Made by a program: the position numbers and the translations under genes | Notes under the pieces: generated by a model | Told to the model about the DNA's origin: nothing | The model's database searches: none | What the model saw: only the letters and a program-made list of their open reading frames with translations | Source of the DNA: Zoogloea sp. | GTDB taxonomy: Bacteria; Pseudomonadota; Gammaproteobacteria; Burkholderiales; Rhodocyclaceae | Reading direction: 5' to 3' | DNA length: 64,000 nucleotides | NCBI GenBank assembly: GCA_016703645.1 | Contig: JADJBR010000010.1 | Coordinates: forward strand, 310,001 to 374,000 | Shown: in pieces, positions 1-10,875 of the stretch | Layout of the letters: each line of letters begins with the position of its first letter | Position numbering within the stretch: the stretch's first letter is position 1

Positions 1-96
1 CGAGGCAAGCGGCGCACCCTTGTGAAGATTGGCGTTAACCACCTTCACAACTGCGCGACGACCGGCAGACGTCGGCTTGACTTTAACGAGTGCCAT
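1..96 (-). CDS. rplB: 50S ribosomal protein L2 (5' fragment)
   Basis: Only the first 32 codons are present; the rest lies beyond the left edge. The N-terminus [20 protein letters not shown] matches the start of L2, a primary 23S rRNA-binding protein needed for subunit joining and peptidyl transferase activity. The ATG lies 5 bases after the rplW stop codon, and a GGGGAG Shine-Dalgarno overlaps the end of rplW. It continues the S10-type operon order rpsJ, rplC, rplD, rplW, rplB. Confidence 0.93.
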   Translation of the reverse strand, partial: MALVKVKPTSAGRRAVVKVVNANLHKGAPLAS

Positions 97-101
97 GTTT
101 C

Positions 102-407
102 TTACTCCCCGGCCGCAAAGTTGATTTCCTGGCCCGGCTTCAGGCATACATATGCCTTCTTCCAGCCCTTGCGACGCCCGATCATCTTGCCAAAGCGCTT
201 TTCCTTGCCCTTGACATTCGCGACCTGAACAGCCTTGACCTCAACCTTGAAGAGCAGCTCAACGGCAGCCTTAACTTCAGGTTTGGTAGCATCGCTGGCA
301 ACACGAAAAACGATCTGCTCGTTCTTGTCGGCGATATAGGTGGCCTTCTCAGAAATCTGGGGCGCGAGCAGCACCTGCATCAGACGCTCTTCCTTGAATG
401 CGCTCAT
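102..407 (-). CDS. rplW: 50S ribosomal protein L23
   Basis: L23 binds 23S rRNA at the polypeptide exit and is the docking site for trigger factor and SRP. The product is 101 aa, the usual length, beginning [20 protein letters not shown] and containing the conserved rRNA-binding loop with [14 protein letters not shown] chose the ATG at 405-407 because it overlaps the rplD stop as ATGA, giving translational coupling; an in-frame TTG two codons upstream is less likely. It lies fourth in the S10-type gene order. Confidence 0.95.
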   Translation of the reverse strand: MSAFKEERLMQVLLAPQISEKATYIADKNEQIVFRVASDATKPEVKAAVELLFKVEVKAVQVANVKGKEKRFGKMIGRRKGWKKAYVCLKPGQEINFAAGE

Positions 408-1030
408 TGCCAAATCTCCTCCATCTTGGCGACCGCCCCCTTGGTGACAAGCACGTTGGGGAAGCGCACCAGGGAAACCGGATCAGTCTCGCTGACTTCG
501 AGAACAAGAACGTTCGGAAGATTACGGGACGACAGGTACAGGTTTTCGTCAAAAGCGTCGGTAATCACCAGAACAGGACCATCGCTCAGCCCCAGGCCCT
601 TAAGCTTCTGGGCCAGCAACTTGGTCTTCGGTGCCTCTACCGCAAAACCTTCAACAACCGACAGACGACCGTCACGGGCGAGTTGCGAGAGAATCGCTGC
701 AACACCAGCGCGGTACATCTTGCGGTTAACCTTGTGAGAAAAGTTCTCGTCGGGCTTGTTGGGGAAAGCACGGCCGCCCCCACGCCAGATCGGGCTGGAG
801 CTCATACCTGAGCGCGCGCGACCAGTCCCTTTTTGACGCCACGGCTTGTGGGTCGTATGAGCAACCTCATCGCGCCCCTTTTGAGCACGATTTCCAGAGC
901 GGGCATTGGCCATGTAAGCAACAACGACCTGATGAATCAGGGCTTCGTTGTACTCACGACCAAACAGCGCATCGGACGCCTCAAGGGTCGCAGAAGGCTG
1001 ACCCTGTTCGTTCAACAGCTTCAGTTCCAT
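404..1030 (-). CDS. rplD: 50S ribosomal protein L4
   Basis: L4 is an early-assembly 23S rRNA-binding protein that lines the exit tunnel; in E. coli it also represses its own operon. The 208-residue product has the typical extended-loop region with [25 protein letters not shown]. The start is the ATG at 1028-1030 with GGGAGG a few bases upstream; a GTG one codon further up would sit too close to that site. It lies 11 bases after rplC, and its stop overlaps the rplW start. Confidence 0.95.
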   Translation of the reverse strand: MELKLLNEQGQPSATLEASDALFGREYNEALIHQVVVAYMANARSGNRAQKGRDEVAHTTHKPWRQKGTGRARSGMSSSPIWRGGGRAFPNKPDENFSHKVNRKMYRAGVAAILSQLARDGRLSVVEGFAVEAPKTKLLAQKLKGLGLSDGPVLVITDAFDENLYLSSRNLPNVLVLEVSETDPVSLVRFPNVLVTKGAVAKMEEIWQ

Positions 1031-1041
1031 CACGCCTCCCG

Positions 1042-1686
1042 TCAGTTACCAGCCTTGACGGCCGGGCGAACAACCACATCGCCGCCATCATGACCAGGCA
1101 CACCACCCTTGATCAGCAAAAGGCCACGCTCAACATCAACGCGAACCACCTCAAGGTTTTGCACAGTGCACTTCGCCGCACCGAGATGACCGGTCATGCG
1201 CTTACCCGGGAAAACGCGACCAGGATCCTGCGCCATACCGATGGAACCCGGCACGTTGTGACTACGGGAGTTACCGTGAGTCTGACGACCGGAAGCGAAG
1301 TTGTGACGCTTGATGGTGCCGGCATAGCCCTTACCAATCGAGACACCACTCACATCAACCTTCTGACCGACAGCAAAGATATCAACACCGACGACATCAC
1401 CAGCCTTCAACGAAGACAGACGGTCGGGATCAACACGGAATTCCTTAAAGACATGACCCGCCTCGACACCCGCCTTGGCAAGATGGCCAGCAGCAGCCTT
1501 ATTGACACGACTGGCACGCCGAACACCAAAGGTCACCTGGACGGCAGAGTAGCCATCCGATTCAGCCGTTTTGATCTGGGTCACGCGGTTATTGGACACA
1601 TCCAGCACAGTCACCGGAATGGATTGACCATCCTCGGCAAAAATGCGAGTCATGCCCACCTTGCGCCCGACAAGGCCTAGACTCAT
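1042..1686 (-). CDS. rplC: 50S ribosomal protein L3
   Basis: L3 binds 23S rRNA near the peptidyl transferase centre and is among the first proteins to assemble. The 214-residue product begins [16 protein letters not shown] and carries the conserved [20 protein letters not shown] loop, where Q153-type methylation is known in E. coli. An AAGGAG Shine-Dalgarno precedes the ATG. A terminator-like hairpin and a possible promoter lie between it and rpsJ, so rplC onward may be expressed partly independently of the str genes. Confidence 0.95.
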   Translation of the reverse strand: MSLGLVGRKVGMTRIFAEDGQSIPVTVLDVSNNRVTQIKTAESDGYSAVQVTFGVRRASRVNKAAAGHLAKAGVEAGHVFKEFRVDPDRLSSLKAGDVVGVDIFAVGQKVDVSGVSIGKGYAGTIKRHNFASGRQTHGNSRSHNVPGSIGMAQDPGRVFPGKRMTGHLGAAKCTVQNLEVVRVDVERGLLLIKGGVPGHDGGDVVVRPAVKAGN

Positions 1687-1745
1687 TTTATTCTCCTTAC
1701 CCTGGTTGCGATTGACCAGGACCGATTGTCGTTACAAACTGCGCC

Positions 1746-1780
1746 AAAAAGCGCAAGGGCCGGATTATATCGGCCCTTGC
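1746..1780 (-). terminator. Intrinsic terminator or attenuator after rpsJ
   Basis: On the minus strand a 10-bp perfect stem (arms 1753-1762 and 1771-1780) with an 8-base loop is followed by CGC and five T residues (1746-1750). It lies 24 bases past the rpsJ stop and before rplC, so it can end or attenuate transcription coming from the str genes. The loop contains TATAAT, described in the next entry. Confidence 0.7.
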
Positions 1781-1793
1781 ACAATAAGCGCAA
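1764..1793 (-). promoter_or_regulatory. Possible sigma-70 promoter for rplC, nested in the hairpin
   Basis: On the minus strand TTGCGC (1788-1793), an 18-base spacer and a perfect TATAAT (1764-1769) are seen. The -10 lies exactly in the loop of the terminator. The -35 matches consensus at four of six positions. It would start RNA about 70 bases ahead of rplC. This is inferred from sequence match only. Confidence 0.4.
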
Positions 1794-1803
1794 TAGTTTT
1801 GAG

Positions 1804-2115
1804 TTACTGCAGCTTGATTTCTACATCCACACCCGCCGGAAGATCCAGCTTCATCAACGCATCAACCGTCTTGTCAGTCGGGTCAACGATGTCCATCAGA
1901 CGCAGATGGGTACGAATCTCGAACTGGTCGCGGGAGGTCTTATTGACGTGCGGGGAACGCAGCAGATCGAAACGCTCAATGCGAGTCGGCAGGGGGACGG
2001 GCCCACGCACAACTGCGCCGGTACGCTTCGCGGTATCGACGATCTCGAGGGCCGACTGATCAATCAGCTTGTAGTCAAAGGCCTTGAGACGGATACGGAT
2101 TTTTTGGTTTTGCAT
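1804..2115 (-). CDS. rpsJ: 30S ribosomal protein S10 / NusE
   Basis: S10 is a 30S head protein and, as NusE, part of the transcription antitermination complex with NusB and the NusG C-terminal domain. The 103-residue product begins [20 protein letters not shown] and has the usual length and the [17 protein letters not shown] loop. The frame is open further upstream, but family length fixes this ATG. It sits between tuf copy 1 and rplC, the join between the str and S10 gene groups typical of betaproteobacteria. Confidence 0.96.
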   Translation of the reverse strand: MQNQKIRIRLKAFDYKLIDQSALEIVDTAKRTGAVVRGPVPLPTRIERFDLLRSPHVNKTSRDQFEIRTHLRLMDIVDPTDKTVDALMKLDLPAGVDVEIKLQ

Positions 2116-2171
2116 TTTTTCTTCCAAAGAGCAGACGGTGCGGCACACCATGCGCCGCACCCATTAGGTTC

Positions 2172-3363
2172 TTACTCGATAACCTTTGCAACGACGCCGG
2201 CGCCGACGGTACGACCGCCTTCACGGATGGCGAAGCGCAGACCTTCTTCCATGGCGATCGGCGCAATCAGCTTCACGGTCATGGAGATGTTGTCACCCGG
2301 CATGACCATCTCGGTGCCTTCCGGCAGGGAGATGGAGCCCGTCACGTCCGTGGTACGGAAGTAGAACTGGGGACGGTAGTTGTTGAAGAACGGGGTGTGA
2401 CGACCGCCTTCTTCCTTCGACAGCACATACACTTCACCCGTGAAGTGAGTGTGCGGCTTGATGGAACCCGGCTTGCACAGCACTTGGCCGCGCTCGACAT
2501 CTTCACGCTTGGTGCCACGCAGCAGCACACCGACGTTATCGCCAGCCTGGCCCTGATCCAGCAGCTTGCGGAACATTTCCACACCGGTACAGGTGGTCTT
2601 GACGGTTGCCTTGATGCCGACGATTTCGATTTCTTCGCCAACCTTGACGATACCGCGCTCGACACGACCGGTCACCACAGTGCCACGACCCGAGATCGAG
2701 AACACGTCTTCAATCGGCAGCAGGAAGGGCAGATCAACGGCACGCTCAGGCGTCGGAATGTACGAATCCAGCGCAGCAGCCAGACGGAAGATCGACGGTT
2801 CGCCGATTTCGGACTGATCACCTTCCAGCGCCTTCAGGGCCGAACCGTGAATGATCGGCGTATCGTCGCCCGGGAAGTCGTACTTGGAGAGCAGCTCGCG
2901 CAGCTCCCATTTCGACGAGCTCGAGCAGCTCGGCATCGTCGACCATGTCGCACTTATTCATGTACACCAGCACGTACGGCACACCGACCTGACGGGCCAG
3001 CAGAATGTGCTCGCGAGTCTGGGGCATCGGGCCGTCAGCGGCAGAACACACCAGGATCGCGCCGTCCATCTGCGCCGCACCGGTGATCATGTTCTTCACG
3101 TAGTCGGCGTGACCCGGGCAATCAACGTGTGCGTAGTGGCGATTCTCGGTCTCGTATTCGACGTGCGCGGTGTTGATGGTGATGCCGCGAGCCTTCTCTT
3201 CCGGCGCCGCATCGATCTGGTCGTAGGCCTTGGCCTCGCCGCCGAACTTGCGCGACAGAACGGTCGTGATCGCAGCCGTCAGCGTGGTCTTGCCATGGTC
3301 AACGTGACCGATCGTGCCAACGTTTACGTGCGGCTTTTTCCGCTCGAACTTTTCCTTAGCCAT
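2172..3363 (-). CDS. tuf: Elongation factor Tu, copy 1 (frameshifted here)
   Basis: EF-Tu delivers aminoacyl-tRNA to the ribosome as a GTP complex. This copy is almost identical to the intact copy at 18641-19831, but a C run reads CCC at 2906-2908 where the other copy has CC at 19375-19376. The extra base breaks the frame after LLELVEM, so neither half encodes a whole protein. Besides the insertion I see four substitutions, at 2720, 2763, 2799 and 2826. Both halves keep all other family features: [22 protein letters not shown]. The intact second copy could supply EF-Tu if the shift is real, but a sequence error is likelier. It follows fusA by 30 bases. Confidence 0.9.
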
Positions 3364-3393
3364 TCTCTAGCTCCTAATAAGTTGATTCGACAA

Positions 3394-5487
3394 TTATTTC
3401 TTGTTGATGATGGCTTCAGCGACGTTGCGCGGAGCTTCGTTGTAGTGCTTGAACTCCATCGAGTAAGTCGCACGCCCCTGGGTCAGGGAGCGCAACTGCG
3501 TGGCGTAGCCAAACATTTCGGCGAGCGGCACTTCCGCCTTGATCTCCTTGATGCCGCCGGGAAGATCATCCATGCCCTGCACGATACCGCGACGACCGGA
3601 CAGATCGCCCATCACGTTACCCATGTAGTCCTCAGGGGTTTCGACCACAACCGCCATCATCGGCTCAAGCAGAACCGGGCTCGCCTTGCGCATGGCATCC
3701 TTGAATGCCATGGAAGCGGCCATCTTGAAGGCGTTTTCGTTCGAATCAACATCGTGATAGGAACCGTCAAAGAGCGTGACCTTCACATCCACCACGGGGA
3801 AACCTGCAAGAACGCCGTTCGGCAGGGTCTCCTGAAGGCCCTTGTCGACCGCGGGGATGTACTCACGCGGCACAACACCACCCTTGATGGCATCAACAAA
3901 CTCGTAGCCCTTGCCAGCCTCATTCGGCTCAAGCTTGATCCAGACGTGACCAAACTGACCGCGACCACCGGACTGCTTAACGAACTTACCTTCCTGTTCA
4001 ACAGCCTTGCGGATGGCTTCACGATAGGCAACCTGCGGAGCGCCCACGTTGGCCTCAACGTTGAACTCGCGCTTCATGCGATCAACGATGATCTCAAGGT
4101 GAAGTTCGCCCATGCCGGAGATGATCGTCTGACCAGACTCCTCGTCGGTGCGAACACGGAAGGACGGATCTTCTGCAGCAAGACGCCCCAGAGCGATACC
4201 CATCTTCTCCTGGTCGCCCTTGGTCTTCGGCTCGACGGCAACGTGGATAACGGGATCCGGGAAAATCATGCGCTCAAGAATGATCGGAGCTGCAGGATCA
4301 CACAGCGTTTCACCCGTCGTCACATCCTTCAGACCGACTGCCGCAGCGATATCACCCGCGAGCACTTCCTTGATCTCTTCACGATCATTTGCGTGCATCT
4401 GCAGCAGACGACCAATACGCTCCTTCTTCCCCTTCACGGAGTTGAGCACGGTCGAACCGGACTCAAGAACACCGGAGTACACACGAATGAAGGTCAGCTG
4501 GCCGACGAAGGGGTCGGTCATGAGCTTGAACGCGAGCGCGGAGAACTTCTCGCTATCGAGGGCGTGACGCACGACCTCCTTCTCGTCGTCGTCGATACCC
4601 GCAACCGGCGGAATATCCACCGGCGAAGGCAGATACTGGATGACCGCATCCAGCATGCGCTGCACGCCCTTGTTCTTGAAGGCGGTGCCACACAGCATCG
4701 GCTGAATCTCACAAGCCAGCGTACGCGCACGCAGACCGGCAATCACTTCCTCTTCGGAGAGAGCGCCGTTCTCGAGGTACTTGTCCATCAGCTCTTCAGA
4801 CGCCTCTGCGGCAGCCTCGACCATCTTTTCACGCCACTCTTCCGACACGGACACCAGATCCTCCGGAATGTCGCGATAGTCGAATTTCATGCCCTGGGAT
4901 GCCTCATCCCAGAAAATGGCCTTCATCTTGAGCAGATCGACAACGCCGACAAAGGTGTCTTCTGCGCCAATCGGCAACACCACCGGCACAGGATTCGCAC
5001 TCAGTCGGGTGCGCATCTGATCCACAACCTTGAAGAAGTTCGCTCCAGAACGGTCCATCTTGTTGACGAACGCAAGGCGCGGAACCTTGTACTTGGTGGC
5101 CTGGCGCCACACGGTTTCAGACTGGGGCTGAACACCACCCACCGCACAGTAGACCATGCAGGCACCGTCAAGAACACGCATGGAACGCTCTACTTCGATC
5201 GTGAAGTCAACGTGTCCCGGGGTATCAATGATGTTGAAACGATGCTCAGGGAAGGACTGGTCCATGCCCTTCCAGAAACAGGTCACCGCAGCAGAGGTAA
5301 TCGTGATCCCACGCTCCTGCTCCTGGGCCATCCAGTCGGTGGTTGCCGCGCCGTCATGGACCTCGCCGAGCTTGTGGCTCACGCCCGTATAAAAAAGGAT
5401 CCGCTCGGTGGTAGTCGTCTTCCCGGCGTCGATGTGTGCGGAGATACCGATATTGCGATAGCGCTCGATGGGAGTCTTGCGTGCCAC
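3394..5487 (-). CDS. fusA: Elongation factor G
   Basis: EF-G is the GTPase that drives translocation and, with RRF, ribosome recycling in the cytoplasm. The 697-residue product has the G domain motifs [15 protein letters not shown] (G1), a switch with [17 protein letters not shown] (G3) and NKMDR (G4), then domains II-V ending in the usual [18 protein letters not shown] region. Translation starts at GTG (5485-5487), giving [12 protein letters not shown]; no nearby ATG fits. It lies between rpsG and tuf. The 117-base gap to rpsG holds two small GC-rich hairpins of unknown role. Confidence 0.97.
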   Translation of the reverse strand: MARKTPIERYRNIGISAHIDAGKTTTTERILFYTGVSHKLGEVHDGAATTDWMAQEQERGITITSAAVTCFWKGMDQSFPEHRFNIIDTPGHVDFTIEVERSMRVLDGACMVYCAVGGVQPQSETVWRQATKYKVPRLAFVNKMDRSGANFFKVVDQMRTRLSANPVPVVLPIGAEDTFVGVVDLLKMKAIFWDEASQGMKFDYRDIPEDLVSVSEEWREKMVEAAAEASEELMDKYLENGALSEEEVIAGLRARTLACEIQPMLCGTAFKNKGVQRMLDAVIQYLPSPVDIPPVAGIDDDEKEVVRHALDSEKFSALAFKLMTDPFVGQLTFIRVYSGVLESGSTVLNSVKGKKERIGRLLQMHANDREEIKEVLAGDIAAAVGLKDVTTGETLCDPAAPIILERMIFPDPVIHVAVEPKTKGDQEKMGIALGRLAAEDPSFRVRTDEESGQTIISGMGELHLEIIVDRMKREFNVEANVGAPQVAYREAIRKAVEQEGKFVKQSGGRGQFGHVWIKLEPNEAGKGYEFVDAIKGGVVPREYIPAVDKGLQETLPNGVLAGFPVVDVKVTLFDGSYHDVDSNENAFKMAASMAFKDAMRKASPVLLEPMMAVVVETPEDYMGNVMGDLSGRRGIVQGMDDLPGGIKEIKAEVPLAEMFGYATQLRSLTQGRATYSMEFKHYNEAPRNVAEAIINKK

Positions 5488-5604
5488 AGCCCTAACCTTG
5501 CCTTCCTGAGTTTGCGAAACCGCGGGACATCCCGCAGATCCGTACTGATGCTTTACAAATAAATCGAGCCCCTTTCAGGGCCCGACTTGGATTTCGCCTG
5601 AGAA

Positions 5605-6077
<473 letters not shown>

Positions 6078-6110
6078 GCTTTACTCTCGCTATTCTTTGG
6101 TTGCCGACAA

Positions 6111-6488
6111 TTAAGACTTTTTCGGGCGCTTCGCACCGTACTTCGAGCGGGACTGCTTGCGATCCTTGACACCCTGAAGGTCAAGGGAACCACGCACAAT
6201 GTGGTAACGCACACCAGGCAAGTCCTTGACCCGGCCACCACGAATCAGAACGACGGAGTGCTCCTGAAGGTTGTGACCTTCACCGCCGATGTAGGAGATC
6301 ACCTCAAAGCCGTTGGTCAGACGAACCTTCGCGACTTTACGCAACGCAGAGTTCGGCTTCTTCGGAGTAGTGGTGTAGACGCGGGTGCAAACGCCCCGCT
6401 TCTGCGGGCATGCCTCGAGCGCGGGAACCTTGCTCTTGGAAACGGGCGCCTGCCGGCCCTTACGAACGAGTTGATTAATTGTTGGCAT
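6111..6488 (-). CDS. rpsL: 30S ribosomal protein S12
   Basis: S12 sits at the decoding centre and controls accuracy. The 125-residue product carries [13 protein letters not shown] and [14 protein letters not shown], so the two lysines that confer resistance when changed (K43 and K88 in E. coli) are wild type, predicting streptomycin sensitivity at this locus. The N-terminal part, [16 protein letters not shown], is the long loop typical of bacteria. It is the first gene of the str group, after the rpoC stop, a promoter-like site and a hairpin. Confidence 0.97.
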   Translation of the reverse strand: MPTINQLVRKGRQAPVSKSKVPALEACPQKRGVCTRVYTTTPKKPNSALRKVAKVRLTNGFEVISYIGGEGHNLQEHSVVLIRGGRVKDLPGVRYHIVRGSLDLQGVKDRKQSRSKYGAKRPKKS

Positions 6489-6503
6489 AGCTAAGAATTT
6501 CCC

Positions 6504-6537
6504 AAAACACCGAGGCAGCCCGAACGGACCGCCTCGG
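6504..6537 (-). terminator. Hairpin in the rpoC-rpsL spacer
   Basis: On the minus strand CCGAGGC (6531-6537) pairs with GCCTCGG (6510-6516), followed by TGTTTT (6504-6509). It can be the terminator for rpoBC or an attenuator in the rpsL leader, since the putative str promoter lies upstream of it. The stem is only 7 bp with a 14-base interior that could pair further. Confidence 0.55.
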
Positions 6538-6592
6538 ATGGTTATTCCGGCTGCGACTGACTACGATTGGCCAGTCCGCAAAAAGAGGCCGG

Positions 6593-6622
6593 AGTATATC
6601 TTTGTCGTCAAGCTTTCGTCAA
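6593..6622 (-). promoter_or_regulatory. Probable str operon promoter
   Basis: On the minus strand TTGACG (6617-6622), an 18-base spacer and TATACT (6593-6598) match sigma-70 consensus at five of six positions each. The -35 overlaps the TGA stop of rpoC. Transcription would begin about 100 bases before rpsL, leaving a leader that contains the hairpin at 6504-6537. Confidence 0.6.
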
Positions 6623-9600
6623 CCGATCTGCTGAGCGTTTTCGGCTTCGGATGCTTCGGTCTGCGGTGCCCAGGCATGTCCTTCGCCCAGATCCTCGCCT
6701 ACAGTCTGTGCCTTGCGGTTCCGATGGTAGGCAAGACCAGTGCCCGCGGGGATCAGGCGACCAACGATGACGTTCTCTTTCAAACCCCGAAGTTCGTCGC
6801 GCTTCCCGAGAATTGCCGCTTCGGTCAGAACGCGGGTCGTTTCCTGGAAGGAGGCGGCGGAAATGAAGGAGTCCGTCGACAAGGAAGCCTTCGTGATACC
6901 CAGCAGCAGGAAGCTGTAGCTCGCGGGCAATTTTCCTTCAGAGACAACCTTGTCATTCTCATCCAGTACTTCTGCACGCTCGACCTGCTCTTCGCGGATG
7001 AAGCCGGTATCGCCCGGATCGGTGATGACAACGCGACGCAACATCTGGCGAACAATCACCTCAATGTGCTTGTCGTTGATCTTCACGCCCTGAAGTCGAT
7101 ACACGTCCTGCACTTCGTCGATGATGTAACGCGCGAGCGCCTCGACACCCTGCAGCCGCAGGATATCGTGGGGATCCGCCGGGCCATCAACGATCAGCTC
7201 GCCCTTATTCACGACTTGACCGTCGTGAACCATGACGTGCTTGTCCTTGGGAATCAGGAACTCGTGGACCGCGCCGTCCGGCTCGGTGATCACAAGACGC
7301 TGCTTGCCCTTGGTATCCTTGCCGAAGGAAACGGTGCCCGTCACTTCCGCCAGTACGCCTGCATCCTTCGGAGCACGCGCTTCGAACAACTCGGCGACAC
7401 GCGGCAGACCACCGGTGATGTCACGGGTCTTGGCAGACTCCTGGGGAATACGTGCAAGCACGTCACCCACCGACACCTGCTGACCATCCTTTACGGTAAT
7501 CAGCGAGCCCACCTGGAAGGTGATGGACACGGCGTGCTCCGTACCCGCGATGCGAACCTCCTCGCCGCTCTCGGTCAGCAGCTTGACCTGGGGACGCACA
7601 CCCTTCGACGTGCTTGCACCACGACGCTTCGCATCAATCACGACGAGGGTTGACAGGCCTGTCACTTCGTCGATCTGCTTGGCAACCGTCACGCCCTCTT
7701 CGACGTTCTCGAAACGCACGATACCCGCGTATTCCGTGATGATCGGGCGGGTGTGCGGATCCCAGGTGGCGAGCTGGGTACCGGCCTTGATGGTGACGCC
7801 CTCATCGACCGACAGGGTTGCACCGTAAGGAATCTTGTGACGCTCACGCTCACGGCCCATTTCGTCAGTCACGACGATCTCGGCGGAGCGGGAGATGACG
7901 ATCTTCTCACCCTTGACGTTGGCCACGTACCGCATATTCTGCGTAAAGCGGATCACACCGGCAGACTTGGCCTCCACTGCGCTGGCTGCCGCCGCACGGG
8001 AGGCAGCACCACCCACGTGGAAGGTACGCATGGTGAGCTGCGTACCGGGCTCACCAATCGACTGGGCTGCGATGACACCGACAGCCTCACCGGCATTGAC
8101 CAACGAACCCCGCCCAAGATCACGGCCATAGCACTTTGCACACAGACCGTAGCGGGTTTCACACGACAGCGGCGTCCTTACGCGCACCTCGTCAAGCCCG
8201 ACACTCTCGATCAGATCGACCGCATCCTCATCGAGCATCGTACCCGCCTCGATCAGGGTCTCCTGAGTATCGGGATGGACCAGATCATCGGTGGTGACAC
8301 GCCCGAGGATGCGGTCACGCAGTGGTTCAACCACTTCCCCACCTTCGATCAGCGCCTTCATCACGAAGCCGCTCTTGGTGCCGCAATCATCCTCAATGAC
8401 CACCAGATCCTGCGTCACATCCACCAGACGGCGGGTCAGATAACCGGAGTTCGCGGTCTTCAACGCGGTATCCGCCAGACCCTTACGCGCACCGTGGGTC
8501 GAGATGAAGTACTGCAGAACGTTCAGACCTTCACGGAAGTTCGTGGTAATCGGCGTTTCGATGATCGAGCCATCCGGCTTGGCCATCAGACCCCGCATAC
8601 CGGCCAGCTGACGGATCTGTGCAGCAGAACCCCGGGCACCGGAGTCAGCCATCATGTAGATGGAGTTGAAGGACTCCTGCTTGACGGTGGCGCCGTGGCG
8701 ATCGACGACGTCTTCCTGACCAAGCTGGTCCATCATCGCCTTGGCGACCTGGTCACCGGCACGACCCCAGATGTCCACCACCTTGTTGTAACGCTCGCCG
8801 TCAGTCACCAGACCGGAGGTGTACTGCTGCGCGATTTCCTTCACTTCCTGTTCAGCGGCATGGATAAGCGGATGCTTGAGAGCAGGCACCAGCATGTCCT
8901 TCACCGCGATGGAGATGCCGGCACGCGTGGCCAGACCGAAACCGGCCTGCATCAGCTTGTCGGCGAACACCACGGTGGCCTTCAAGCCGCAACGGCGGAA
9001 GGCCGCGTTGATCAGCTTGGAGATTTCCTTCTTCTTCAGCGGCTTCTGCAGCACGCTGAAGGGCAGGCCGGCGGGAAGGATCTCGGAGAGGATCGCACGA
9101 CCAACGGTGGTCTCGTGGCGGGTGATCTTCTCGACGGACTCGCCCTCGGGACCGAGGTCCCATTCCTTCAGGCGCACGATGACCTTGGCGTGCAGGGAAA
9201 CCTGACCTGACTCGTAAGCGCGCTTGACCTCGCCCACATCGGCGAAGGCCATGCCCTCGCCCTTGGCGTTCACACCCTGGCGGGTCGCGTAGTACAGACC
9301 CAGCACGATATCCTGGGACGGCACGATGATCGGCTCGCCGTTGGCGGGGGACAGCACGTTGTTGGAGGCCAGCATCAGGGTGCGGGCTTCCATCTGCGCT
9401 TCCAGCGACAGCGGGACGTGGACGGCCATCTGGTCACCGTCGAAGTCGGCGTTGAATGCAACGCAGACCAGCGGGTGTAGCTGGATCGCCTTACCTTCGA
9501 TAAGGACCGGTTCGAAGGCCTGGATACCCAGACGGTGCAGGGTCGGCGCACGGTTCAGCATGACCGGATGCTCGCGGATCACCTCTTCGAGGATGTCCCA

Positions 9601-10830
9601 CACCACCGGCTCCTGGCCCTCGACCATCTTCTTGGCCTGCTTGATGGTGGTCGCGAGACCCATCAGTTCGAGCTTGTTGAAGATGAAGGGCTTGAACAGC
9701 TCCAGGGCCATCAGCTTGGGCAGACCGCACTGGTGCAGCTTGAGCTGCGGGCCCACGGTGATCACCGAACGGCCGGAGTAGTCGACCCGCTTACCCAGCA
9801 GGTTCTGACGGAAACGGCCGCCCTTACCCTTGATCATGTCGGCCAGCGACTTGAGCGGACGCTTGTTGGCGCCGGTCATGGCCTTGCCGCGACGACCGTT
9901 GTCGAGCAGGGAGTCGACGGACTCCTGCAGCATCCGCTTTTCGTTGCGGACGATGATTTCCGGAGCCTTCAGCTCGAGCAGACGCTTCAGACGGTTGTTA
10001 CGGTTGATCACCCGACGGTAGAGGTCGTTCAGGTCAGAAGTTGCGAAGCGGCCACCATCAAGCGGGACCAGCGGACGCAGGTCCGGCGGCAACACCGGCA
10101 GAACCTCAAGGATCATCCAGTCCGGCTTGATGCCGGAGGTCTGGAAGGCCTCGAGCACCTTGAGGCGCTTGGAGATCTTCTTGATCTTCGCTTCGGAGCC
10201 AGTGGTTTCCAGCTCGGAACGCAGCTTCTCGATTTCGTGGGGCAGATCCAGGCTGCGCAGCATCTCGCGGATGCCCTCAGCGCCCATCAGGGCGATGAAG
10301 TCATCACCGTATTCTTCAACCTTGGCCAGATAGTCGTCTTCCGACAGGATCTGGGCACGGTTGAGCGGGGTCATGCCGGGATCAGTGACCACGTAGGCTT
10401 CGAAGTACAGCACGCGTTCGATGTCGCGGAGGGTCATGTCGAGCACCATGCCGAGGCGGCTCGGCAGGCTCTTCAGGAACCAGATGTGCGCGACCACGGA
10501 GGCCAGCTCGATGTGAGCCATGCGCTCGCGGCGGACCTTCGACAGGGTCACTTCGACGCCACACTTTTCGCAGATCACACCGCGGTGCTTGAGGCGCTTG
10601 TACTTGCCGCACAGGCACTCGTAGTCCTTGACCGGTCCGAAGATCTTCGCGCAGAAGAGGCCATCACGCTCGGGCTTGAAAGTCCGGTAGTTGATGGTCT
10701 CGGGCTTCTTCACCTCGCCGTAGGACCAGGACCGGATAGTTTCCGGGCTGGCCAGGCTGATGGTGATGGCGTCGAACTCTTCTTCGTTCGGCAGGCTTTG
10801 CTTGAATAGATCAGCGAGCAAACTTTTCAT
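6619..10830 (-). CDS. rpoC: RNA polymerase subunit beta'
   Basis: Beta' carries the catalytic Mg-binding loop of RNA polymerase. The 1403-residue product has the N-terminal zinc site [19 protein letters not shown], the active-site motif [12 protein letters not shown], and the second zinc cluster with [11 protein letters not shown], and is of normal proteobacterial length. I chose the ATG at 10828-10830 ([12 protein letters not shown]); the codon just upstream is TTG. It lies 45 bases after rpoB. The frame is open throughout, unlike rpoB. Confidence 0.97.
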   Translation of the reverse strand: MKSLLADLFKQSLPNEEEFDAITISLASPETIRSWSYGEVKKPETINYRTFKPERDGLFCAKIFGPVKDYECLCGKYKRLKHRGVICEKCGVEVTLSKVRRERMAHIELASVVAHIWFLKSLPSRLGMVLDMTLRDIERVLYFEAYVVTDPGMTPLNRAQILSEDDYLAKVEEYGDDFIALMGAEGIREMLRSLDLPHEIEKLRSELETTGSEAKIKKISKRLKVLEAFQTSGIKPDWMILEVLPVLPPDLRPLVPLDGGRFATSDLNDLYRRVINRNNRLKRLLELKAPEIIVRNEKRMLQESVDSLLDNGRRGKAMTGANKRPLKSLADMIKGKGGRFRQNLLGKRVDYSGRSVITVGPQLKLHQCGLPKLMALELFKPFIFNKLELMGLATTIKQAKKMVEGQEPVVWDILEEVIREHPVMLNRAPTLHRLGIQAFEPVLIEGKAIQLHPLVCVAFNADFDGDQMAVHVPLSLEAQMEARTLMLASNNVLSPANGEPIIVPSQDIVLGLYYATRQGVNAKGEGMAFADVGEVKRAYESGQVSLHAKVIVRLKEWDLGPEGESVEKITRHETTVGRAILSEILPAGLPFSVLQKPLKKKEISKLINAAFRRCGLKATVVFADKLMQAGFGLATRAGISIAVKDMLVPALKHPLIHAAEQEVKEIAQQYTSGLVTDGERYNKVVDIWGRAGDQVAKAMMDQLGQEDVVDRHGATVKQESFNSIYMMADSGARGSAAQIRQLAGMRGLMAKPDGSIIETPITTNFREGLNVLQYFISTHGARKGLADTALKTANSGYLTRRLVDVTQDLVVIEDDCGTKSGFVMKALIEGGEVVEPLRDRILGRVTTDDLVHPDTQETLIEAGTMLDEDAVDLIESVGLDEVRVRTPLSCETRYGLCAKCYGRDLGRGSLVNAGEAVGVIAAQSIGEPGTQLTMRTFHVGGAASRAAAASAVEAKSAGVIRFTQNMRYVANVKGEKIVISRSAEIVVTDEMGRERERHKIPYGATLSVDEGVTIKAGTQLATWDPHTRPIITEYAGIVRFENVEEGVTVAKQIDEVTGLSTLVVIDAKRRGASTSKGVRPQVKLLTESGEEVRIAGTEHAVSITFQVGSLITVKDGQQVSVGDVLARIPQESAKTRDITGGLPRVAELFEARAPKDAGVLAEVTGTVSFGKDTKGKQRLVITEPDGAVHEFLIPKDKHVMVHDGQVVNKGELIVDGPADPHDILRLQGVEALARYIIDEVQDVYRLQGVKINDKHIEVIVRQMLRRVVITDPGDTGFIREEQVERAEVLDENDKVVSEGKLPASYSFLLLGITKASLSTDSFISAASFQETTRVLTEAAILGKRDELRGLKENVIVGRLIPAGTGLAYHRNRKAQTVGEDLGEGHAWAPQTEASEAENAQQIG

Positions 10831-10875
10831 CAATCACTCCATCCAGGGTGAGCACTTATCGTCGACGTCTTCCGC

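Noticed and set aside
2851-5562. A 903-codon open frame on the plus strand over fusA and tuf
   Set aside because: It is antisense to two certain genes; high GC and biased codons in conserved genes often leave the opposite strand open. The product has no family features.
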